Below are positions 1 through 6,327 of a stretch of DNA of 31,314 nucleotides, in pieces (the first letter of the stretch is position 1; each line of letters begins with the position of its first letter). The translations under genes were made by a program, and so were the position numbers. Below the pieces are notes generated by a model. That model saw only the letters and a program-made list of their open reading frames with translations. It did no database searches and had not been told where the DNA came from. The stretch is from NCBI GenBank assembly GCA_030765735.1, contig JAVCBZ010000043.1, positions 1 through 31,314 of the forward strand. The letters run 5' to 3'. Source of the DNA: Candidatus Susulua stagnicola. Lineage in GTDB: Bacteria; Omnitrophota; Gorgyraeia; Duberdicusellales; 4484-171.

Positions 1-38
1 CCTCCTGCTTCGTCTATATAGTAAAGGAGGTGATTAAG

Positions 39-305
39 ATGGTTTTGGATTTTAAAGTTACAAGGCTTCACAAATTCAATGGTGAAGGGGCGACAAAGGC
101 GATGTGTGACATCTCTATTGCTGATGAGTTCCTAATAAAGGGATTCCGTATAGTCGAAGGCAAAAATGGTCTATTTGTCGGTGTACCTCGCGAATCAGGT
201 AAAGATGGTAAGTGGTACAATAGCGCTTTTCCTTTAACCGCTGAAACCCGACAAGCTCTTAATGAAGCAGTCCTATCTGCTTACGAGGGAGAACAATCTG
301 GGTAA
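39..305 (+). CDS. spoVG: SpoVG-family nucleic-acid-binding regulator
   Basis: An 88-residue protein that matches the SpoVG family over its full length. The recognisable core is the alternation of KAMCDISIADEFLIKGFRIV, then GLFVGVPRE, then WYNSAFPLTAETRQALNEAVL. SpoVG proteins are small dimeric DNA/RNA-binding regulators, named from sporulation but widespread in non-sporulating bacteria, so the name does not imply sporulation here. The open frame extends to a GTG at 30, but that GTG lies inside the strong AAGGAGGTGAT ribosome-binding site at 24-34. The ATG at 39, eight bases after AGGAGG, is therefore the start chosen. No promoter is visible in the 38 bases before it. The gene is 62 bases upstream of dprA in the same direction, separated by a palindromic repeat. 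Confidence 0.9.
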   Translation: MVLDFKVTRLHKFNGEGATKAMCDISIADEFLIKGFRIVEGKNGLFVGVPRESGKDGKWYNSAFPLTAETRQALNEAVLSAYEGEQSG

Positions 306-323
306 TGTACGATGGGTAATGTA

Positions 324-345
324 GGGGCGGTTCATGAACCGCCCC
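324..345. repeat. Perfect 22-bp palindrome between spoVG and dprA
   Basis: Arms GGGGCGGTTCA and TGAACCGCCCC join without a spacer to give a perfect 11+11 palindrome, preceded by GTA. The GTAGGGGCGG beginning matches other short palindromes in this window (1018-1043, 1130-1145, 2500-2515), so I read it as one copy of a dispersed repeat family. It could also act as a weak terminator hairpin after spoVG, but no run of T follows it. Confidence 0.75.
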
Positions 346-367
346 AACCAATCTCAATCAGAAAAAT

Positions 368-1237
368 ATGGGTGGCGTAGTTACAATCAGTGACATGAGA
401 TACCCGCGGCTGCTTAGAGAGATAAAATCGCCGCCGGAGATACTTTACTATAAGGGAAATTGGGATAACGGCATTTTTGAGAATTGCTTGGCAGTTGTTG
501 GTTCAAGAAGAATGACAACTTACGGTAAACTTATTACCAATAAACTGGTATCTGAGATAGCAAGAGCCGGGGTAACCATTGTTTCCGGGTTTATGTTTGG
601 AATTGATGCTACAGCTCATAAGGCGGCAATAGATGCTGGAGGCAGAACCATAGCGGTGATGCCTTGCGGTATTGGTATGATTCACCCCGGGTATCAGGAA
701 GATTTATACAAAGAAATACTAGAGCACAAGGGACTTATTATTTCCGAATTTGAAGGCACTCATCCTCCTGGGCTTTGGACTTATCCAAAGCGAAATAAAA
801 TTGTTGCAGGGCTTTCGTATGCAACCATGGTGGTTGAAGCCGGACAGAAAAGTGGCTCTTTGATTACAGCAGGGCTTGCCAAGAAATATAGAAGGAGGCT
901 TTTTGCAGTTCCCGGCCCTCTTACCAGTGCGCTTTCAAAGGGTACAGTGCAATTAATTAAAGAAGGGGCGGAAATCGTGACTAGCGCAGAGGATATATTG
1001 GCAGGATATGATGTTAATGTAGGGGCGGGGTTCGTTCCTGCCCAAATAAAAGGATTAAACGAATTGGAACAAAATATAATCAAAAAATTACAAGAAGAAC
1101 CAATGGAGATAGATGCTTTGGCGCGGACGGTAGGGTCGTCCCTACAGATTTCCGAAATCGCAACCGCACTTTCGCTTATGCAGATAAAAGGGTTAGTATT
1201 TGAAGAAGTGGGAAAATATTATATTAAAACTGTTTAA
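368..1237 (+). CDS. dprA: DNA-processing protein DprA
   Basis: DprA (Smf) binds single-stranded DNA and loads RecA during natural transformation. The Rossmann-fold core is clear: VVGSRRMTTYGKL (about residues 43-55), SGFMFGIDATAH, then PKRNKIVAGLS, VVEAGQKSGSLITAGLA and FAVPGPL. A C-terminal winged helix follows (about residues 228-286). At 289 residues it is short for the family, because it begins almost directly with the core segment YPRLLREIKSPPEILYYKG and lacks the usual N-terminal SAM/helix-hairpin region. SGFMFGID replaces the more common SGLARGID. Two short palindromic repeats are read in frame, at 1018-1043 (residues VGAGFVPA) and 1130-1145 (VGSSL), both in or next to the linker and winged helix. 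The ATG at 368 has no good Shine-Dalgarno, so the start is less certain than the family. Confidence 0.93.
   Translation: MGGVVTISDMRYPRLLREIKSPPEILYYKGNWDNGIFENCLAVVGSRRMTTYGKLITNKLVSEIARAGVTIVSGFMFGIDATAHKAAIDAGGRTIAVMPCGIGMIHPGYQEDLYKEILEHKGLIISEFEGTHPPGLWTYPKRNKIVAGLSYATMVVEAGQKSGSLITAGLAKKYRRRLFAVPGPLTSALSKGTVQLIKEGAEIVTSAEDILAGYDVNVGAGFVPAQIKGLNELEQNIIKKLQEEPMEIDALARTVGSSLQISEIATALSLMQIKGLVFEEVGKYYIKTV
1018..1043. repeat. GTAGGGGCGGG...CTGCCC repeat inside dprA
   Basis: An imperfect palindrome with arms GGGCGGG and CCTGCCC (one G-T wobble), preceded by TGTAGG as in the 324-345 copy. It falls in dprA and supplies residues 218-225 (VGAGFVPA), in the linker between the Rossmann core and the winged helix. 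The reading frame stays open across it, so it was inserted or kept in frame. Confidence 0.6.
1130..1145. repeat. 16-bp GTAGGG-N4-CCCTAC palindrome inside dprA
   Basis: Perfect 6-bp arms GTAGGG and CCCTAC around the four bases TCGT. It encodes V255-G256-S257-S258-L259 in the winged-helix domain of DprA. The same 6-4-6 layout recurs in comM at 2500-2515. Confidence 0.6.
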
Positions 1238-1250
1238 GCCGGGTGTTTTA

Positions 1251-1270
1251 CCTGTCTGCTGGTAGGCAGG
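1251..1270. repeat. Palindromic repeat between dprA and comM
   Basis: A 20-base hairpin with 8-base arms CCTGTCTG and TAGGCAGG (two G-T wobbles) and loop CTGG. It lies 13 bases after the dprA stop codon. The CTGCC-rich stem is unlike the GTAGGG family elsewhere in this window and looks like a second dispersed repeat type. No T-run follows, so it does not look like a classical terminator. Confidence 0.55.
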
Positions 1271-1301
1271 GCTGGGCCTAAACATAGACGGAAGGGGGAG
1301 T

Positions 1302-2825
1302 ATGCTGATAAAAGTTTGTTCGGCGGCAAATTCAGGGCTTGAGACTATTGGGGTAGATGTAGAGGTTAACTTGGCAAATAGGGGCTTACCGGCTTTTGAG
1401 ATTGTTGGTTTGCCCAATAAGGCCGTAGACGAAAGCAGGGAAAGGGTAAAGACTGCGATTGTAAATTCCAACATCAAATTTCCGACAAAGAGGATTACTG
1501 TTAATTTAGCTCCAGCTGATGTTCCTAAAGAGGGTTCTTTTTATGATTTACCTATTGCTACCGGTGTTTTGGCATCAATCATGAGCTGTGAACTGCCAAA
1601 AAAGAGCCTTTTTTTCGGCGAACTCTCTCTTGACGGAACGCTTCGCCATACAAAAGGAGCATTGTTATTATCGTTATTTGCAAAGGAGAGAGGAATTAAA
1701 AATATATTCGTACCTAAAGCTTCTGCAAATGAGGCAGCTATTATTAAAGGAGTTAACGTATATCCTATAGAAAGCATCAATCAATTGTTAGCATACCTTT
1801 TGGGCCAGATATCGCTTGAACCAGCTAAGTATAGTGAAGTAAAGAGCGAAGCTGTCCAAGCTGAGTTTGACATGGCTGAAATTTTAGGCCAGGAGCAAGC
1901 AAAGAGGGCAATGGAGATTTCAGCGGCCGGCGGCCATAATTTTTTTATGGTTGGCAGTCCCGGCTCGGGGAAAACCATGCTAGCGAGAGCTCTTCCCGGC
2001 ATTCTACCGATTTTGGCTGAAAGAGAGTCTCTTGAAGTTACAAAGATTTACTCAGCCTCGGGACGTATCCCTCCTGAGGGTTCACTTATTAAGATACGCC
2101 CTTTTAGAGCACCTCACCATACAATTTCTCAAGTTGGGCTTATTGGTGGGGGCTCAAGGCCTCAGCCCGGAGAAATAAGCTTAGCTCATCGAGGAGTATT
2201 GTTTTTAGATGAGTTTAATGAATTTACTCGAGGAGTTTTGGAAGCCTTAAGACAGCCAATGGAGGATGGCCACCTTACGATTTCAAGGAGCAGAGAAAGG
2301 GTTTGCTATCCTTCACGATTTATATTAGTTGCTTCAGCTAATCCTTGTCCTTGCGGCTATTTATATCACCCTAAGAAATCGTGCACTTGCACACAAAGGG
2401 AGATAGAAAAGTATAAGAAAAGGGTTTCTGGGCCGCTCTTAGACCGCATTGATCTTTATATAGAGGTACCGGTGGTTGAGATTAAGGAACTTTCCGAGGG
2501 TAGGGTTGCCCCTACATCCGCCGAAATAAGAGTCCGTGTAGAAAAGGCAAGAAAAATCCAAAAAAATCGGTTTAAAGAAAAAGACATCTATACCAATGCT
2601 GAAATGAAAAACGCCCATATTAAAAAATACTGCTTTCTGTCAAAAGAAGTTAAACAACTGCTCTTGCAGGCTGGAATGGCTTTTCAACTTTCAGCACGTT
2701 CCTATTTTAAAATGATAAAAGTCGCACGAACTATTGCTGACTTGGAAGACTCAGAAGGCATAAAGGTTTCTCATATGGCCGAGGCACTGCAATATCGCCC
2801 AAGAGATCAGATAAGGGATAAGTGA
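1302..2825 (+). CDS. comM: ComM/YifB-family Mg-chelatase-like AAA+ ATPase
   Basis: A 507-residue protein of normal ComM (YifB) length. ComM is a hexameric helicase that promotes branch migration during integration of transforming DNA. The N-terminal domain shows the family sequence EIVGLPNKAVDESRERVK and RITVNLAPADVPKEGSFYDL. The ATPase domain has Walker A GSPGSGKT (about residues 218-225), Walker B VLFLDEFNEF, and ASANPCPCGY, followed by the C-terminal Mg-chelatase segment LSARSYFKMIKVARTIADLE. A GAAGGGGGAG ribosome site precedes the ATG at 1302. A 16-bp palindrome at 2500-2515 is read in frame as part of EGRVAPTSAEIR, next to the normally conserved SAEIR segment. The stop overlaps the GTG start of yraN by four bases. 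Its place beside dprA supports a competence or recombination role. Confidence 0.95.
   Translation: MLIKVCSAANSGLETIGVDVEVNLANRGLPAFEIVGLPNKAVDESRERVKTAIVNSNIKFPTKRITVNLAPADVPKEGSFYDLPIATGVLASIMSCELPKKSLFFGELSLDGTLRHTKGALLLSLFAKERGIKNIFVPKASANEAAIIKGVNVYPIESINQLLAYLLGQISLEPAKYSEVKSEAVQAEFDMAEILGQEQAKRAMEISAAGGHNFFMVGSPGSGKTMLARALPGILPILAERESLEVTKIYSASGRIPPEGSLIKIRPFRAPHHTISQVGLIGGGSRPQPGEISLAHRGVLFLDEFNEFTRGVLEALRQPMEDGHLTISRSRERVCYPSRFILVASANPCPCGYLYHPKKSCTCTQREIEKYKKRVSGPLLDRIDLYIEVPVVEIKELSEGRVAPTSAEIRVRVEKARKIQKNRFKEKDIYTNAEMKNAHIKKYCFLSKEVKQLLLQAGMAFQLSARSYFKMIKVARTIADLEDSEGIKVSHMAEALQYRPRDQIRDK
2500..2515. repeat. 16-bp GTAGGG-N4-CCCTAC palindrome inside comM
   Basis: Perfect arms GTAGGG and CCCTAC around TTGC, the same architecture as the copy in dprA at 1130-1145. 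It encodes roughly residues 401-405 of ComM (R-V-A-P-T), in a surface-type segment just before the conserved SAEIR helix. Confidence 0.6.
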
Positions 2826-3202
2826 ATATTCCTAAGGAAACAAAAACAAATAATCTTAAAATAGGGCATTTAGGCGAACAGATTGCCAAAATTTATCTGC
2901 AAAATAAAGGGTATTATATTATTGAAAAGAATTATAGAACTAAATATGCAGAGATTGATTTAATCGCGCGCAATAAAAGTGTTTTGGTGTTTGTAGAAGT
3001 GAGAGCAAGGAAAGATGAGCGATTTGGAAGCCCGGAAGACTCTATAAAAAGAAGTAAAATACGAAAACTTATCAAGAATGCCCAAGCCTATGTTGCCAGA
3101 AAAGGATACGTAAAAACATACCGAATAGATGCAATTTGCATTGTCCTTGAGGAAAACGGGAGGGCAAACCGCATCACCCACTACGAAAACATTACTTTTT
3201 GA
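2822..3202 (+). CDS. yraN: UPF0102 (YraN) family endonuclease-like protein
   Basis: A 126-residue member of the UPF0102/YraN family, which has a restriction-endonuclease-like fold and no firmly settled cellular role. Visible family features are GHLGEQIAKIYLQNKGY, then the acidic core EIDLIARN and LVFVEVRAR, then SIKRSKIRKLIKNAQAY. The E...D...EVR arrangement matches the nuclease-type active site. The start is GTG at 2822, in a GTGA overlap with the comM stop, which points to coupled translation. No later in-frame start would keep the conserved GEQIA helix. The C-terminus ITHYENITF is family-like. dprA-comM-yraN neighbourhoods occur in many bacteria, in line with a DNA-processing role. Confidence 0.9.
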   Translation: MNIPKETKTNNLKIGHLGEQIAKIYLQNKGYYIIEKNYRTKYAEIDLIARNKSVLVFVEVRARKDERFGSPEDSIKRSKIRKLIKNAQAYVARKGYVKTYRIDAICIVLEENGRANRITHYENITF

Positions 3203-3257
3203 ATATATTCTTAAACAAAGTCTTGAAAAAGAAGACGAAAAGGAGTAAAATTCAGTC

Positions 3258-3286
3258 TTGCTAATATTTTTTAATTGTTCGATAAA
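3258..3286 (+). promoter_or_regulatory. Possible promoter of the GAF-ANTAR gene
   Basis: TTGCTA at 3258-3263 and GATAAA at 3281-3286 are separated by 17 bases, each matching four of six consensus positions. They lie in the 109-base gap after yraN. An alternative, TTGTTC at 3275 with TATTAA at 3298, would give an almost leaderless message. Apart from this the gap (3203-3311) shows no gene. Confidence 0.3.
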
Positions 3287-3311
3287 GTTTTAGAAATTAT
3301 TAAAAGGAAAT

Positions 3312-4007
3312 ATGAAAAGAGCACCCTATAAAGCTTATATTGACACCTTAAGTAAGATAAGTAAGGCTATAACCAGCGATCTTTATCTTGAGGATATATT
3401 GAAGCTAATTGTTACTTTAACTGCTAATGTAATGAAGGCAAAAATATGTTCTCTTTGGCTTCTTGATGAAACTACTAATGAATTGAAGATAAGAGCTACA
3501 CAAACTATGAGTCGTGAATATTTAAAAGAAAGAGTCCTTAAGGTAGGAGAAGGCATTGTAGGATTAGTAGCAAAAGATAAAAAAGCAATAACCATTCTTA
3601 ATGTTTTAGAGGATACAAGATATAAAGAGAAAAAACTAGCCAAGAAAGAAGGCTTAGTTTCAATGGTAAGCGTTCCGATGATGAATAAGAAAAAAGCTAT
3701 CGGAGTTATTAATTGTTATACTACTACTGCTTACAAGTTTGTGAAGAGTGATAGTAGTCTGCTAAGTACTGTAGCTAATCAAGCTGCAGTAGCTATTATT
3801 AATACTGAGTTGATGGTTAAAACTAAGATAGTTCAAGAAGAGCTTCAGACTCGTAAAAAAGTTGAGAAAGCTAAGGGCTTATTAATGAAAAGCCAAAAAC
3901 TTAGTGAAGAAGAAGCTTATAATTTAATTCGAAAGTCGAGCATGAATAAAAGGGTTGCGATGAAAGATATTGCTGAAGCTATTATCCTTGCTAGCGAAAT
4001 AAAATGA
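3312..4007 (+). CDS. GAF domain and ANTAR domain RNA-binding regulator
   Basis: A 231-residue two-domain regulator. Residues about 18-165 form a GAF sensor domain; visible segments are SLWLLDETTNELKIRA, GEGIVGLVAKDKKAI, VSMVSVPMMNKKKAIGVINCY and VANQAAVAIINT. Residues about 170-228 are an ANTAR domain, a three-helix RNA-binding unit, with the diagnostic KVEKAKGLLMKSQKLSEEEAYNLIRKSSM. ANTAR proteins prevent transcription termination by binding paired hairpins with six-base loops; the GAF domain probably senses a small ligand, a redox state or a partner protein. AAAGG at 3303-3307 precedes the ATG. greA starts 16 bases after the stop, so both are likely on one message. I could not recognise a paired-hairpin ANTAR target in the 5' leader. 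The ligand is unknown. Confidence 0.9.
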   Translation: MKRAPYKAYIDTLSKISKAITSDLYLEDILKLIVTLTANVMKAKICSLWLLDETTNELKIRATQTMSREYLKERVLKVGEGIVGLVAKDKKAITILNVLEDTRYKEKKLAKKEGLVSMVSVPMMNKKKAIGVINCYTTTAYKFVKSDSSLLSTVANQAAVAIINTELMVKTKIVQEELQTRKKVEKAKGLLMKSQKLSEEEAYNLIRKSSMNKRVAMKDIAEAIILASEIK

Positions 4008-4023
4008 ATTTAAGGGGTTTATT

Positions 4024-4494
4024 ATGGAGAGAACATATCTAACTAGAGCTGGATATGAGAAACTGAGTGAGGAGTTAGAAAATTTAAAAAAGGTAAAGAG
4101 AAGAGAAATCTCTGCTGCTCTTGAGCATGCTAGATCCTTAGGTGATTTAAAAGAAAATGCTGAATATCACGCAGCTAAGGATGCAATGTCTACCAATGAA
4201 GTCAAGATCAGAGAATTAGATGATAAGTTAAGTAGAGTCGAAATTATTGATGATAGTAAAATTGATACTGATAAAGTTTATATTGGTGCAAAAGTAAGAA
4301 TTTTTGATTTAGATACTGAAGATGAGATTGAATATACATTGGTGGGGCAAGAGGAAGCAAATGCTATTGAAGGGTTAATTTCAGTAACGTCTCCAGTAGG
4401 TAAAGCTTTGCTTGGGCATAAAGAGAGTGACATTGTAAAGGTAGATGTTCCAGCTGGTAGTTTAGAATATAAGATAATCAAAATATCAAGATAA
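4024..4494 (+). CDS. greA: Transcription elongation factor GreA
   Basis: A 156-residue protein of normal GreA length. GreA rescues backtracked RNA polymerase by stimulating cleavage of the RNA 3' end inside the secondary channel. The N-terminal coiled coil (about residues 1-75) contains LEHARSLGDLKENAEYHAAKDA, with the acidic tip D and E that position the catalytic metal. The C-terminal FKBP-like domain includes YIGAKVRIFDLDTEDEIEYTLVG, then ISVTSPVGKALLGHKESDIVKVDVP. AAGGGG precedes the ATG at 4024. It lies 16 bases after the ANTAR regulator, so it probably shares that promoter. The stop codon falls within the left arm of the inverted repeat at 4493-4560, which may end transcription. Confidence 0.96.
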   Translation: MERTYLTRAGYEKLSEELENLKKVKRREISAALEHARSLGDLKENAEYHAAKDAMSTNEVKIRELDDKLSRVEIIDDSKIDTDKVYIGAKVRIFDLDTEDEIEYTLVGQEEANAIEGLISVTSPVGKALLGHKESDIVKVDVPAGSLEYKIIKISR

Positions 4495-4560
4495 AAAGGG
4501 GACGCTTCTATTTTTCAAAAAGTAAACCGGAAGTGTAAAAAATAGAAGCGTCCCCTTTTT
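4493..4560. repeat. Perfect 23-bp inverted repeat with 22-base loop
   Basis: The left arm (4493-4515) reads AAAAAGGGGACGCTTCT then ATTTTT, and the right arm (4538-4560) is its exact complement, ending in CCCC and a run of seven T at 4556-4562. The loop 4516-4537 contains AAACCGGAAG. It overlaps the end of greA and stops seven bases before the U32 gene. The stem plus T-run would work as an intrinsic terminator on the plus strand, and the A-run on the other side makes it symmetric. Its length and perfection suggest a dispersed mobile palindrome (REP/MITE-like) that has taken on the terminator role. Confidence 0.8.
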
Positions 4561-4566
4561 TTAAAG

Positions 4567-5799
4567 ATGAAGAAAATAATTAAAAAACCAGAGTTAGCCG
4601 CTCCAGCTGGAGATTGGAGTTCTTTGCGTAGCGCTGTAGCTTCAGGAGCAAATAGCGTTTATTTTGGAGTTAAAGATTTAAACATGCGCAATTTAGCGAC
4701 TAATTTTGATATTTTAGAAATAGAAAAGGTAATCAATTTTTTGCATGATAATAAGTGTAAAGGGTATCTAGCTTTAAATACTATTGTTTACAATAAAGAG
4801 ATTGCAAAGACTGTTAAAATTTTAAAAGCAGCAGCTAGAGCCAAAGTAGATGGAGTTATTCTTTGGGATATGGCGGTTTTTTCTAAAGCCAAAGAGCTAG
4901 GTTTAAAAATTCATTTATCGACTCAAGCTTCAGTAGCTAATTTTTTGGCTTTAAAGGAATATGCTTTGCGTGGAGTAAAGCGAGTTGTTTTGGCACGGGA
5001 GTGTAAGCTCTTAGATATAAAGGAGATGGCATCTAAATTAAAAAAAGAAAAACTTGACTGCAAAATTGAAGCATTTATTCATGGGGCGATGTGTTTAAGT
5101 ATTTCTGGACGTTGTTTTCTTTCAGAGTTTACCTTTTCAAAGTCAGCTAATCGAGGTAAATGTTTACAGCCTTGTCGAAGAGAATATCTAATTACTGGTG
5201 TTGGAGGAGAATGTCAATATGTAGTTGGTCAGGATCATATCTTGAGCCCTAAGGATTTATGCACAATTGATTTTATTGATAAACTAATTGAATCTGGAAT
5301 TGATGTTTTTAAGATAGAAGGAAGAATTCGTTCTCCAGAATATGTAGGAGTAGTAACTTCAGTATATCGAAGAGCGATTGATGCTTATTTTAAGGGGGAA
5401 TTAACTAAAAAATTAAAAGAAAAATTAAAAAAAGAATTAAGCTCAGTATATAACCGAGGTTTTTCAAGTGGTTTTTATCTAGGACAACCAAAGGAGTCTC
5501 CAAGTAGATTTTTAGAGAATACTCATGAGAAAATTTATTTAGGTGAGGTGATAAAATTTTATAAGAAGATTAATGTAGCTGAAATTAAGATATCAAATGC
5601 TAATTTGAATAAAGGTGCACAAATCCTTTGTATTGGTAAAAATACCCCAGCTTCATTTGCTAAAATTGAGAGTATTCAGATAAACCATAAACTCGTCGAT
5701 AGTCTGGTAAAAGGAGAGATTGGAGGAGTCAAATTACCATTTATTGTTAAACGTAAGGATAAGGTATTTCTTTGGCAGAATAAGCCGAAAACATTATAG
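4567..5799 (+). CDS. Peptidase U32 family protein (TrhP/RlhA-like)
   Basis: A 410-residue member of the U32 family. The family signature is clear around residues 167-205: EAFIHGAMCLSISGRCFLSE, then ANRGKCLQPCRREY. The four cysteines in this block are those that bind an iron-sulfur cluster in characterised relatives. Although called peptidases, well-studied members hydroxylate RNA (TrhP on tRNA uridine 34, RlhA on 23S rRNA) or ubiquinone precursors, using prephenate or related co-substrates. The N-terminal half is a TIM-barrel type (PELAAPAGDWSSLRSAVASGA). The DIFKIEGRIRSPEYVGVV-like segment (here DVFKIEGRIRSPEYVG) is also typical. The ATG follows the T-run of the inverted repeat with only AAAG as a ribosome site, so expression may be weak. 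RNA hydroxylation is the likeliest job, but the substrate cannot be told from sequence. Confidence 0.88.
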   Translation: MKKIIKKPELAAPAGDWSSLRSAVASGANSVYFGVKDLNMRNLATNFDILEIEKVINFLHDNKCKGYLALNTIVYNKEIAKTVKILKAAARAKVDGVILWDMAVFSKAKELGLKIHLSTQASVANFLALKEYALRGVKRVVLARECKLLDIKEMASKLKKEKLDCKIEAFIHGAMCLSISGRCFLSEFTFSKSANRGKCLQPCRREYLITGVGGECQYVVGQDHILSPKDLCTIDFIDKLIESGIDVFKIEGRIRSPEYVGVVTSVYRRAIDAYFKGELTKKLKEKLKKELSSVYNRGFSSGFYLGQPKESPSRFLENTHEKIYLGEVIKFYKKINVAEIKISNANLNKGAQILCIGKNTPASFAKIESIQINHKLVDSLVKGEIGGVKLPFIVKRKDKVFLWQNKPKTL

Positions 5800-5811
5800 T
5801 AATTGATAAAT

Positions 5812-5827
5812 TTATAACTCGTTATAA
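5812..5827. repeat. Short inverted repeat upstream of the Fe-S operon
   Basis: Arms TTATAAC and GTTATAA flank TC, giving a 7-2-7 palindrome 13 bases after the U32 stop and about 45 bases before the -35 box of the Fe-S operon. It may be an operator or chance in AT-rich DNA. Confidence 0.3.
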
Positions 5828-5870
5828 TCTAGAGTGAAAATTAGATATATTTAAATTTACCAAAAAATAG

Positions 5871-5898
5871 TTGACAAAACAAGGGCTATTATTATAAT
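5871..5898 (+). promoter_or_regulatory. Promoter of the rrf2-iscS-nadA-iscU-mnmA operon
   Basis: Perfect TTGACA (5871-5876) and perfect TATAAT (5893-5898) with a 16-base spacer. Transcription should begin near 5905, leaving a leader of only about 15 bases before the ATG at 5920. Confidence 0.85.
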
Positions 5899-5921
5899 AG
5901 TATACCAATAAGGTATACTAT
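5897..5921. promoter_or_regulatory. 25-bp palindromic operator, probable Rrf2/IscR-type site
   Basis: Arms ATAGTATACC (5897-5906) and GGTATACTAT (5912-5921) form a perfect 10-bp inverted repeat around AATAA. The total of 25 bp equals the usual length of Rrf2/IscR binding sites. It overlaps the end of the -10 box, the expected transcription start, the only ribosome-site candidate (AAGG, 5910-5913) and the first two bases of the start codon. Binding by the encoded regulator would block transcription; the RNA itself could fold over the start codon. Confidence 0.75.
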
Positions 5922-6327
5922 GTTTAATTTTAATAATACTTTTACTTATGGCTTAAGACTTTTAGTTAACTTATCAGGCAATAAAGATAAGCCTAAACAA
6001 CTTAAAAAAATTGCGCAAGAAGAAAATATTTCTTTGCAATATCTAAGGAAAGTCACTACTCCTTTAGAACGTGCTGGGATAATAAAAAGCTTACGTGGTC
6101 CAGGAGGGGGATTTATGCTTAATAGGCTTCCTAATCAAATTAACCTTCTTGTTGTAAATGATGCTCTTAACCATAGTAAAGTTATAGATTGCGTTAAAGG
6201 TGCATCTGGTTGTAGACGTTTTAGCAATTGTATGGTAAAAGATTTATTAGAAGAAGTATATAATAAAATTAAATTGGTATTTAAAAATAAAACTTTAGCT
6301 ATGATAATAAAAAAGAGTAAGAAATGA
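5920..6327 (+). CDS. Rrf2-family Fe-S-type transcriptional regulator (IscR-like)
   Basis: A 135-residue Rrf2-family regulator. The winged helix (about residues 5-65) contains YGLRLLVNLSG, ISLQYLRKVTTPLERAGIIKSLRGPGGGF. The C-terminal part carries three cysteines, DCVKGASGCRRFSNCMV, in a C-x6-C-x5-C pattern close to the C-x5-C-x5-C that holds the [2Fe-2S] cluster in IscR. It is therefore a likely sensor of Fe-S status that represses its own operon when the cluster is present. The gene begins inside its probable operator, and its stop overlaps the iscS start in ATGA. A cysteine-metabolism regulator of the CymR type is less likely, because CymR lacks these cysteines. The IscR role is inferred from motif and operon. 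Confidence 0.9.
   Translation: MFNFNNTFTYGLRLLVNLSGNKDKPKQLKKIAQEENISLQYLRKVTTPLERAGIIKSLRGPGGGFMLNRLPNQINLLVVNDALNHSKVIDCVKGASGCRRFSNCMVKDLLEEVYNKIKLVFKNKTLAMIIKKSKK

Noticed and set aside
781..1477. Minus-strand open frames opposite dprA and comM.
   Set aside because: Both plus-strand genes are certain, and the antisense frames show no protein features.
3203..3311. A paired-hexaloop ANTAR target in the leader of the GAF-ANTAR gene.
   Set aside because: The only hairpin seen, GTCTT...AAGAC, has a seven-base loop without the A1/G4 pattern and no partner.
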